Below, piece by piece: positions 35,101-47,100 of a DNA stretch of 64,000 nucleotides. How positions within the stretch are numbered: the stretch's first letter is position 1; every line of letters starts with the position of its first letter. Both the position numbers and the translations under genes were made by a program. Below the pieces are notes generated by a model. The model worked only from the letters and a program-made list of their open reading frames with translations, was not told the DNA's origin and searched no databases. This DNA comes from Littorina saxatilis (taxonomy: Eukaryota; Mollusca; Gastropoda; Littorinimorpha; Littorinidae). The stretch is taken from positions 31,184,369-31,248,368 of the forward strand of contig NC_090250.1 in the NCBI RefSeq assembly GCF_037325665.1. The letters are read 5' to 3'.

Positions 35101-38100
35101 TCCTTCTATATTTGCCCCCCCTTAAACGGACACCTGCAAAACGTGGACGCGGACACTCATTTTCGGTCCCAACAGCAGGTCATACCTCCAATGTACGGAC
35201 AGACCATCGTCAAATTATCACCACAACAAAATCGATAACAGAGCAGTCCGGTTCTTGGTACAAAGATCACAGCCGCAATGGCGTGATGACAGTCACTGAT
35301 AACTTGAGTGCACGTGTACCCATCACTGAGGAGGGGGGGTAGTTTTGGTCCGGAGTGGAGTACATGCGAAGATGCCAACATGAAACTGCACTGAGCTCTT
35401 TATTCTTGTCTGTTGGACGTAAACAACAGAAACCACAGTCGATGAAGGTCCTGAGCGAAAGTGAGTGAAAAACCGGCCACAGTTCTCAGCATCGTGTGTC
35501 TGTGTGTAGGCCTAACCTCTTTCATTGACAAGATACTCTTGTTTCCCCTCAGCCTTGACCAGTGAGTCGGTTGCGTAATCTATGAACCCTTCAGTTGTCT
35601 TGCTTTGTCAAAAGTTACGACACTGTCAACTGGTTTTGCTCTGAGTGAATAGTGCAGCTGGCCTCTCTGGCCACAGCCCCCAACAGTACATGGCTGGAGG
35701 GAGGGAGAGAGAGAGGAAGGGGGGGGGGTGTGGAGGGTTAGCTGGCTAAACTCTGTGGGGTGTCCGGTGTCACTGCATGTCAGCAGGAAGAGCATTGGAG
35801 AGAAATAGAGAGGTGTACTCTTCCACACAATTTCCAAGCATCAGTTGTCACGGCTTGGGGTAGGCATTAGTGAGGGAGAATGGGAGCTGTGTTATGTACA
35901 GTGTATTTCCGACTGAAGAGTGAAAAGTCACTGCCATGCCACATGATCGGCATGCAGTCAATAAAGCCAGACAAGAAAAAAATAAATTACATGATTATGA
36001 CATGCAGCTCTATCTGCTGCTATTTATTCAAACTGGTTTTCAAGCTTATTCTTGCAAAGCATCTGCACACGCTCCTCTGTGCTGTGTTTGTGTGGCTGCT
36101 TTCGTATGTCAGTGCATGGTGAGTGTGTTCACTGCCTTGAGGATTTATTTTATCTCTTCTTTTCAACACTTTTCATACAAATCCTTTTTACAGAACGTTT
36201 AAAGAAGTATTAGGAGTTTATTGTTATTGTTTAGTAGCCACAAGAAGTGATTATCATAGACTCAATCCTGTTGTTTGTGTGTCTCTGTGTGAGTGTATGG
36301 GGGAGGGGGTTGTGTGGTCACCCCTCCCGTGACCGGACACCTGCAATGTACGGACAGTTTTGCTATGGCCCAAGGGTGTCCGTTCATGAGAGGGACTGCT
36401 GTAGAAGATTTGAGTGAGGATTTCTTTGTATACTTCTTCAGCTCTTGCATGCCATGTAATGTCTTTGGAAGTTGTAAAAGCTTACAATTCTGGCACATAG
36501 ACTTATGCTTGGTGCTTAAATGTCAGGGGTTTTGTTTTTTTCAAAGAAAGGGCTAAAAAGGAGCCTTTGCTTGAGGTGTGTGTGTGTGTGTTAATGTATG
36601 AGTTCTTTTTTTCAGACGCCAATTGTTCTGGATAGTCACAGTATAACTACAACAAGAGAGCCAACAAGTAAGTTTAAAACAAACCTTTTGTATACAAATT
36701 GTACCAATGAAATAAAGATTGCTTTGTGTAATTTATGCCACCTTGTGGTCATGTTTAGTGGTGATAATTAGTTGTTGAAATGGCTATTAGCCACATAATG
36801 AAATTTGTTAATTCAATAAGTTTAGCTGAACGTGGTTAGCATTGATGAGAACAAAGCAGGTCTTCCTACTGAATAGTTTACCTCCTTGTGTTTATCAGTG
36901 ATATTTAAGGGATGATAAACCCAAGAGAAACTGACGTAGTGAAAATTCTAGAAATAGTTAGCTACTGATAGAGTGGATCCCCCTCCTCCCCTCCTTTTTA
37001 AGACCTCCAAAAATATGAGAAAATCGGGTCTTAATATGGGTTTAATTTGCAGAGATTGTGAACAGAAAAAGAGGGTCTTGATAGGGGGTTAAGTAGTACA
37101 GTGGAACCCCCCTTTTAAGACCTCCAAAATCTGAAAAAATCAGGTCTTAATAAGGAGGGAGTCTGAAAATGGGGATAAATTTACACAGGTTATGAACAGA
37201 AAATCTGAAAAAATAAGGTCTCAAAAGGGAGGGAGTCTTAAATTGGGGGTCTTAAAATGGGGTTCCACTGTATTCATTATTCAGGGGGTCTAAAAAAAGG
37301 AGAGTTACACTTACACTGTCATGAAGTCACATCTCAAAATACCAGTAGGAGATAATTGAAATGTTGTTGAAATTCATCAGTCATACCCATGGCCAGAAGT
37401 CGTCCACAAGTGATCTCACAGCCACAAGTGGGGACCATCAATGTTATCGGGGGAACAGCTAATAACTCTCGGCGACCCGACGAGGGGGACCCCATCCCTG
37501 TTGCTGGAGTTGTGGCCCCTCCTCCTCCACAAATGTAAGTCACTACAGGGAAGCAGGGTGGTGTGCATAAGAAAGTGTGTAACGGGGTGAAAACCAAGCA
37601 CTGCTTCGGATTTGTGAAATCTTAAAAAAAATCTCATTAAATTACATATTCTTACGCAACTCACATAGATAGCATTAACTTCAGTTAAAGTGCTAGGACA
37701 CTGAACTACGCTTCACCCCAAAGGGGAAGCAACCCCCTAAAAAAGAACGGCATTGACCTATAACCCAAGCTATACAAGAGTCGAGGTCATACCGTCACGT
37801 GACCTATCACGCGTGACTCGACCACCGCCTATGTTAGAAACTCACTCCTACTTCAGCCACCAAGTAGCTCGGACGCTTTTTACACTACGCTGCAGGCTTT
37901 TAGCCTACTGTCTTCTGGACAGTGTTTCACCCCGTCTACAGGTCCCTGCTTCTCATGCACAAGTTTGGGTGAGCTCGTTCTAATTTATTTGCTTTTGCTT
38001 GCGTTTCTTTCTTTCTCCGTTGTTCGGTCTGATTGTTGTTTATCAATATCATAACTCAGACTGGTTTTTGTCAGCAATGGCTGACAAGGAGAATTAGAAA

Positions 38101-41100
38101 CCACAGACTAGTCAGTAGCTGCTGAGGTTTCTCCTTTTACGTTTCGCATAAAGAGAAAGGCAAAGGCACTACCATTTCCGTTCTTGACCCAGCTTCTCTA
38201 ACTTTTGCGTCTGTTAAATAACCTTGTATGGTTGAAAACGACGTTAAACAACATATAAAGAAGAAAGAAAGAATGTCTGTTAAATTTTGGACCCTATGAA
38301 TCCAATCATGCCAGTGCTGAAGCAGGTTAAATTTAGGTTACTTCAGCCAAGGCAAACGCAGTGGGAAAGAGATTACTTGTGTTAAAGATAGTTTGCTTCC
38401 CTTTTTGAGATGTTTTCGACCCAAATGTATAACATGTTGCCATTCGTCGAGTTTGCGCTCGCTCCCGGCGGGAGTGGGCGACGCAGTTTGTTGTCACGCA
38501 TCGAGGTTCCGCCTTCATGCACAGTCTCTTCGGCTGACGTGCACGCAGAGGAGTGTGTTTACTTCATACGAGGAGCGTTCACGCTCTACAGGTTAGTCAG
38601 GTTCACCGGTAGCCAGGTTCTCTGGTGAAAGTGTTCCAGTTGGGCCGGAACTAGTAGCCCCCCCGCCGCGGCTGGGGGGTGAAAGTTTGACTTTCCCGGA
38701 GGCTATCGCTCTTTTTTAAGAGGCGGAACTCACGGGGGGTCAACACCGGACAACAAGTTGGGCCGGAACTAGTAGCTCCCCCGCTGAGGCTGGGGAGTGA
38801 AAGTTCGACTCTCCCGGAGGCTATCGCTCTTTTTAAGAGGCGGAACTCACGGGGGGTCGACACCGGACAACGAGACAGATGTACTCACGGGCAGACTTTT
38901 ATGTCTCGGTGAATGTGTACATGTCTCAACTTCCCCCTTTTGGGCAGGAAGCTGCTTTCGGGCAGGCTTTGCACGGTTCTTCCGTTTTGCAATCAGCCTC
39001 GCCTGTGGTGGATCGTTTTAGTGACGCAGCTTGTCACAGCGAATTTCACGGTCCAGCCTCAGCAGATTCGGAGTTCGACGATTCTCACTCAGTTTCTGAG
39101 GAGGAAGTTGATGTCAAGTTGTCACTCAAACTTTAACCAGCTATGGTTACTGCAGCTCAGGTGTCTGCCAAGTACTTCGCTGAAGGGGTGACAGCTATGA
39201 CGAGCTCTGCGGCACCACCACCCTCAGCGGTGGGTGATTTCCGCCCTGCCTTAACGGAAGTTCAGGGATATCGTTTTAGCGAGTCTCCTTCTGTTGCTTA
39301 CGAACTTTCCAAGGTGCTGGCTAGAACTTCGGGTTCTGAGAATAGCTTGCCTGTGGATACTGTGCCTTTACTGGCTGCACACGGTCAGGTTCCTGATGCT
39401 GCTCAGCCATGGTTTGCCTCAGACCAGTTACGGAAGCGAGCACTTCGTTTCATTCACGCAAGTTTGCTCTCTCCCGTCGTCATCACAGTCTTATTGAGAC
39501 TTACGCTTTGCCGAGTGCACCGCTTCCGGTCACTCCGGAGTTGGCTAATCTCAGGGAAGATGTCTATAGTTTGGACAAAACTTGTGCTTACTCTGAAGGC
39601 GCGTTACTTGGTTTGGAGGAGACGGGAAGATACTCGTTGGTACTTGCGTCTCTTTCAGAGACACTTCTTCGATCTCTTTCGCGGTCGGTCGCGGGGTCGT
39701 TGAATCCTTTCGATTTTCGAAACGACTCTAGCGTGAAAGACGTCCTCATACTCCTGGCCTCTTTGGCTAAGGTTTCAGCCGGACAAATGTCAGTCGCGGC
39801 ACGGTTGTACGCACATGCGGTTTACACACGCAGGGACGCTTTCTTGTCTGGCTCTAGAATTTGAACTTGTGGAAGTTTTCTCATATGTTTCTCCTTTCTA
39901 TCACTTCCTTTGTGGGCAGCGATGCGGCGTTGCTTTCGCTTGCGTCACCCGCTCAAGTAACGCTTCACTCGCTGAGCGATATCCGTAGGCCTAGGTTACA
40001 CCAAGCCTAAGAACTTAGTTTATTCTTTTCTTCGTACTACGGAACCGCTTCCGGTTGCACCGTACTTGTCGATCATACATCTTAAGGTTCATAGCAAGGA
40101 GAAATTGTCTGTTGTCAATCTCCTGGCTGTGGAAGATCGTGGCCGCACTTCTTTCTATTATCGTCTTGGTACAAGACTTTGATTCGTTCTTTCCCTTGTG
40201 CGGTTTCGTACTCACGGGATGCCTTTGTGTTCTGTCGGCACACATATTCAAAGGGTTTAGCTTCGCTGTTCGTCTGGGAAAAGGCCTCGGCCGACAGTAT
40301 TGTTCTGTCGGTGAGACTTAAATCTCTTCCTTGCTCGAGGGTTTTCTTTGCGAATCCTCCTCTTTGCACGCGGACTCTTCTTTAACAGAGAGAATCTCAC
40401 ATCAAAAGGAAAAGCCCACGGCAGGCCTCGGCATTTCTTATCAGAGAAAAGCGCTAAGCTGGCCTTTCTCAGCTTTGGTTTATTATCTTCTTCTCGGCGT
40501 GGCACGGTGCCAAAAGTTAATACCCACCACTTTATCTCCTCGAGGCGATTTAGCGGTAGGGTTCAGTGGGCAAACAATAGCACGCTTTCTTGCATACTCT
40601 TGGCACTTGTCAACTGGAGTATTAGCGTTCGGCCACTCTTCTCTCTGCCTCTGTGTTTTCCCACAGCGGCTGGAGGGGCGATTAGGACTCTCACTTTATT
40701 GAGGGAGGCACTGGGGCCCTTCCTGTTGGGTCACTTATATAGATCGTGCCTATGTTTACTTCCACCTTCGGATATACAAAATAGATCGGAAGTGGCTACT
40801 TTTTATTTAATTCAGATCTTCGGGGCTCTGGTTTCGTTTTCTAAGCAATCAAATGAAGAGCCGGAACATGTTAGTGTCTTTTCTTGACTGGTTCACAGAC
40901 ACAACCAATCTTTGGATTCTCACACCACTGCTCATACAGGGCGTTCCCGTTGGTTCTCTCTCCACCAGGGAAGCAGTTCTGTCTCTTGTGGAATTCTTTC
41001 CCCTTGTCAGGGGATAACATGTGTTGATTCAATCAGACAACACCACAGTGGTCTTTTATCTCAATAAGCAGGGGGTGGCATCTCGCTCCCTATCACTGCC

Positions 41101-44100
41101 ACAGCGAGCATGCGAGGTTTTGATGTGGCTTTTACCACCACGAAATCTTATTAGCAGGGAGGTACCTTTCTGAGAGGCTCTAGGTCTTGGCAGACTCTAG
41201 TCAGCCGGCCAGGAATGTCCACTTGGATTGGACTCTATCTCGCTACACGCTTCTACTCCTTCTGGTGAATTTGGAGAAGCCGCTGGTAGAAGTTTTGCCT
41301 CTCGGTACTATCACCTTCTGCTAAATGTTCGTCTCCCCGTTCCCGGATAATACTCTCAATTTTACTTTGAGCGGCCTGTTGGTCGCACATTATGGGCCCA
41401 CTCAATCTTGGTTGCCAGTCCTTTAGGCTGGCAAGAGGGCGCCGTTTTTTTACACTCGAGCCACACGGGTGTCTACTGTACGGGAATCATTGAGACGCTC
41501 AGGGGCTTCTGCCTCAACTCTGGATTTGGTCTAGAGATTTCATAGGGGTTCAGCGTCTTCGTTTTTGTGTCACTTTGACTGGCTTGGAACAATTGGCGTA
41601 CTATTAACGGAAAGAACTCCACTTCTCTCCGTTCAATGCGGGTGGCGAACCACCTATCCTGGCTTTCCGAATTTTCTCCCACGTCTCTGAATTAAGACTT
41701 TATGCGATATCAGTTGCACTGACACAGCTAGGTCGCAAAATTTTTTCACTTGGGTTCTTTTTAGCCAGCGTGATTAAGGGAACCTCCCTTTGGTTTGCTG
41801 AAAGCAAATCTCCAGTCCAGGCTTGGGATTCGCTCCCAGTTTCGGAGTTTTTGAGTTCGGATTGTTTAATCCTTGACAAATTAGCCTTGTTATTCTAAAT
41901 ACGGGAAGCCGTCATACTTACTCTAGTAGCTTCTGAGAGAAGTGCGAGTAAGTGCATTTTCTGTCTGGTTTTTGCTTTAGACATCTCTTTGGAGAAAGAC
42001 TGATCTATAGCGCTTAGGTTTAATTCAAAATTTCTGACAAATAAGCAGAAACAGGAGTAACCAGATCCGATAATACAATTCTACCAATTTGCAATATTTT
42101 GGCTCTGCTAGAGCCATATTTAACCAATTGTACATTTCGAGTTTAAATATATTTCTGACTCGCTTGACAAGTGGCCCCCTTCATCCCCTCCTTCCTCGTC
42201 CTGATATGGCTCTGCGTAGTCGGCTGGACGTTAAGCAACAAATAAACAAACAAACTGATCTGTTTAGATCACCAGAACAAAGGCTTTTGTTTATTTCCAT
42301 CAACACTTCTAGAGGCAATGATTTAGTGAAGTCAACTTTTAGCTAAATGGACTGCCACATTGATTAGGCATGCCTACAGTGGTGGCAGGGAAAAGGGGGG
42401 GGGGGGGCAGTCAGTCCTCCCTTTTCAGGCAGCACGGGCTCAAGAGGTCAGAGTGTATAGGCCTCTTCTTTATCTGTTCTCAAGTCTGAGAGACTTACAT
42501 AAGTCATGAATGCAGCTTATTGACCGTTCAAGGACGTAGTCATGAGTTTTCTATCGGCGGGGTATTTTAAGTACCCGCTGTTTTAATACACATCTACTAG
42601 ACATCTTCTGCAGAAGATGTCTTTTTATGTGTTCCTGGGAACGTATCTGGTGCTCGGCAGAACAGTAATTTCGGTTTGCCAGCTATTGTAGCTACAGGCC
42701 AGATACTTGCAAGATGTTAACTATGAGTTCATTTGCCCACCACCTAAATTAGCAATCTGCTATCTATGTGAGTTGCGTAAGAATATGTAATTTAATATAA
42801 AATTTCAAAAATAAATTTTGATTTAATTAATATACTTACCAACTCACATATTGGATTCCCTCCCAGCCTGCCCCGCAAATTTTTTTAAGGGGTTATATGT
42901 TTCAATACGGAATGAGTTTCACCGGTATACATCCTGCGCAGGCGCAGTACACCGGTAGTGTAAATAATCACCAAATACCATGCCTTATATGGCATACGGT
43001 TTTTGTTTCAGAGTTATTTCCCCACGTTGCCATGTAAGAGTGCTTCCATGTCTTATCACAAAACGAAGTTATTGCTTAGGGTTTCCCTAAAAATGAACAG
43101 ATCACTTCAGTAGGAGTGAGTTTCTAACATAGGCGGTGGTCGAGTCACGCGTGATAGGTCACGTGACGGTATGACCTCGACTCTTGTATAGCTTGGGTTA
43201 TAGGTCAATGACGTTCTTTTTTAGGGGGTTGCTTCCCCTTTGGGGTGAAGCGTAGTTCAGTGTCCTAGCACTTTAACTGAAGTTAATGCTATCTATGTGA
43301 GTTGGTAAGTATATTAATTAAATCAAAATTTATTTTTGAAATTTTATAATTTCAACCAATTGGCATCAGTGCTTGGCTCCAACTTTTTCTTTCACATCCT
43401 GAGGAGTTTGAAAGTGAACTCTCCTGATTTCCAGAAGTTCTAAAAAATAGAGCAAACTTTCTTTGAATCAGGGAGGCTTGTGTTGGTCTTGCCGTGGTCG
43501 AATTACTGTGAACAGACATGCTGAGTTGAAATGAAGTGAGGGCTCATTTTGAAGTCCAGCATGTACATTTTATATTGTAGAAAGAATTGTTCAAATCAGT
43601 CATTCGGTTTGATAACAGTCGCTTGCCTTGAAATAAGGATGTTACAGACCTTACAGACATGCATAATTGTAACTAAACCAAGCTTTCTGCTGGTGACATG
43701 TACGCATTAGGCTTCAACTTTAGTCATGATATTTTTTTTCCAAATTTCACTTTCAGCAAGATTCTGCATGCTTTTGTAAAAAAAATTGTTAGGAATATTT
43801 TTTGTGTGTGATGACTTATGCATTTGAACATGTGTTTATTTGCATTCGTTGTCCTCTGAAATTGTTTACTGCTTTTGCTAGAGTTTTGTACATTTGTAGT
43901 TGTTGTTAAGACTTTTTTTCTGAGATTGTTTACTGTTTTTTCTTGGTTTTTATTCATTTTAGTTTTGTGCCTTTTGCTTTAGTCCCTGTTTCTGCGACTT
44001 CATGTGTTCTTGTTATTTGTGCAGGGGGCGTAAATTCTTACCAGTGTCAGGAATGCCTCCCACCAGCATCCCCCCTCCCCACTTACCTCCTCTGGATTAT

Positions 44101-47100
44101 TCCATCCCCCCACCTGGCATGCCACCCCCACATGGGATGCCTCCACCAGGTATGTAGTCTGTTGTGTGAGAGACAGAGATATTTGTTGTGTGTGCGCATA
44201 TTAGAGTGTGAGTATGATTGTGCGCACGCATATGTATGTGAGTGTGAGTATGATTGTGTATGTACACATGTACATGTGAGTATGATTGTGTGTGTATGCA
44301 TGTGCATTTGAGAGTGATAAAGTAGAGGTGTGATATGAAAGGAGTCTGAATGTTTGAATGTAAAAGTAAAGACCAAACTATCAGCTGAATACAGTCGAAC
44401 CCACCTAAAACGAACACGCTAGTTACGAATTTTGACTTATAACGTATTAGTTTTAAGTTCCCAACTGAATACCTCTTTCTTCATGCTTAAAAAAAATGCT
44501 TGAAACGAATTCTTTGTAACGAATTTATGCTTATAACGAGCACTTTTTGGATTCCCAAGCATGCATAATGTCTGTAATTTACTCACGCTTATGACGAAAT
44601 CTTTAAACTCGTCCCGAGATCGACATATCATGGGAATTTGAGAAGTTTGAATACATGTGTCAAAGTCTTCCCTTGCGTGGACTGCTTGAACCATCGCTCA
44701 ACCGATCACTGAATAAAGTTAAATTGATTACACTGTACTCACTAAACAATTTTAAATTTAGAATCAAAGTGATTGATAGCTCAGACACTGAACATAAATG
44801 ACTGACTGACGTTTATTTCCTTCGCGAATACCAAAAACGAAACATCAATGTTTTGAATGGAAGCCATTGCCAAAAAATATAGATGCCAGAGGGGAAATCA
44901 CACTCTCAACGTTTGCGTTCGCCGGTTCGCGATAGTTTATCAGTCAGTGAGTGCTTTCGATTTGGATTTGAACATCATGTCGCAACCAAAAAAGAAAAAA
45001 AAACTAAATTGACCAAGGTTTGCTACCCGTCGCCAAGGTAAGTGATTCCGGACAAGTGATAGGAACACCGCGAATGTGGACAGTGTCAGTGTGTGTGTGT
45101 GTGTGTGTGTGACCAAAAACGTAACAACTGGATGAAACATCTGTGTGCTCACTCTCACTCAAACTCAACAATCATCACTCAACATGAGACACACATGAAC
45201 ATGTAACTGATTATGTCACTTTATTGTTCAAACGTGAAGCAGCATGAAAGTTGCGAAAGAAACAAATTGAAACACCATAAAATGTATAAGACTTAAAAAA
45301 ATTTTTTTTTTAAAAAATTAAAAAAAAAAATCAATCAATTTTCTTAATACGAATTTTGGTTAAGACAAACTTTTTTCCGACCCCCAGTGATTCGTCTTAA
45401 GCGAGTTCGACTGTACTCAATTGTTTGTGTGTTAGTTTGAAGGCATGAAAATGTCTGTGTATGTTTGTGAGTGCTCATGTATGTGATGTATTGTGTGCTT
45501 GTGTAACTGGTCAGATGTAGTGCTTTGTGTGTGTATGTGTGTGCGGGGGCGGATGTGACTGCATGCGTGTGTGTGAACATGTGTGTGGATGTGAACTTGT
45601 GTGTGTGTGTGTGTGTGTGTGAACGTGTGTGCTCATTTCATTTTGATTTTCATTGAATAGTCTCCACTGAATTCGTTTTGAGATAAAAGTTTATTAACGT
45701 GACTATAACAGTTGTGGATTGTTACACAGGCATGGGTGTACCTCCTCCAGGCTTCCCTTCCATTCCTGATCCATTTGACCGTAAGTTGTCCTGTATTGCT
45801 TGACTTTGCTCAGATGATTTGTTACATAGCGTAAAGATTTGGTGTGGAATCGTTTTCAGCAGTAGAAAGCTTAAACTTAAAGGTCCTTGTCTACATTTTT
45901 ATACTGAAATCGCCATTTGACCATTAAAATGCAGAGTCTATTATCTACAAATATCAACAATACACCCCCTTTCGATCAGGAAAGACGAAGCCAGTGTAGC
46001 CGTTTGAAAATTCATTGTAGTATTCCAGCGTAGTACTCATAGGATATCATTAAACAATGGCGACTCCACGTGAGAGGGAACAATGAAGAGACCATAAAGC
46101 AATGTACTCACGTTAAAATGACAAACACGGAACGAATTACAGCGACGTTTTGACCTAAGGGTCTTCTTCAGGCACAAAAACACAAAAATACACACACAAA
46201 AAAGAACATTTGTTGGTTTGTGCAGTGCAGTTGTTTTGTCAGTTATTCTCCTCTTTATCTGTTCTATCGTCTTTCTTCTTCTTTTTTGTGTGTGTATTTT
46301 TGTGTTTTTGTGCCTGAAGAAGACCCTTAGGTCGAAACGTCGCTGTTATTCGTCCCGTGCTCGTCATTTTAACGTGAGTACATTGCTTTTTGGTCTCTTC
46401 ATAGGATATCCTTATTTGGAAAATGCCAAGCGCAAAACTCCTCTCAAATCCTGTGCATTTCGTGCGTTTAAAAAAAAGCGTGCTGCACTTGTTTGGGCGT
46501 GGCAATAAGCATAGTGACATGAATTTGATTGGTCAGTATTTTTAGGCAAAGCACATGTTCTCAGCAAACAGAAAACAAAATATTGGAAGCGTGACTCACG
46601 CTACCCAAAAATAAAATCTTTTTTTACATATTTTTTTTTCTATAACTTTTTTCCCCATGGTTCATTCATCATTTGACATAATTTTGTATCGAAATCTAAC
46701 CATAAGATTATTGAAAAAAAGCAAAAAATGTAGACGACCACCTTTAAATGTATGTAGCTTTGTGCCGCCAGGCTTCCTGCTGGCATTGTGTCATGTCAGA
46801 CCATTCTTTTGTTTTTTCTTTTCCTGAATTTTTAGGTCTTCTGTTTCAGCCTTTTTAAGAAAGCGTTTTTTATTCTCTTTTTTTCCTCCATTTGTGATGG
46901 TGTGTGACAACCTAGTTCATGTTTTGAGCAGACTACTAGGCATGGTTTCTTCTCATTACTGGGTAGTCTAGTATTATAAGAATGTATATGTTCGTAGCAA
47001 AGGCTATGATATAGTTTAAGAGAATGAAGTGTCCTGAAGGGTTTTAAACCATGATGATTCTTTCCATAGCATTTTGTGTAAAATGGAAATGTAGACAAAA

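Larger units (their letters stand above)
37636..43348 (+). mobile_element. DIRS-like tyrosine-recombinase retroelement 2, FIP1L1 intron 9
   Basis: About 5.7 kb fossil in the same orientation as element 1. The long inverted repeats (37657-37852 and 43109-43305) differ at one position by eye; the internal complementary region is at 42758-42850. Parts: leader with a duplicated 118-bp unit (38636-38875), Gag-like segment (about 39143-39864), an RT/RNase H-like segment around 40900-41230 ([14 protein letters not shown] is typical of DIRS-type RNase H), and a weak recombinase end region before the internal complementary region. Two SINE fragments lie inside (about 38224-38270 and 42170-42250). It is broken in many places and lacks long frames. 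The near-identical inverted repeats suggest a young insertion. Different subfamily from element 1. Confidence 0.82.
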
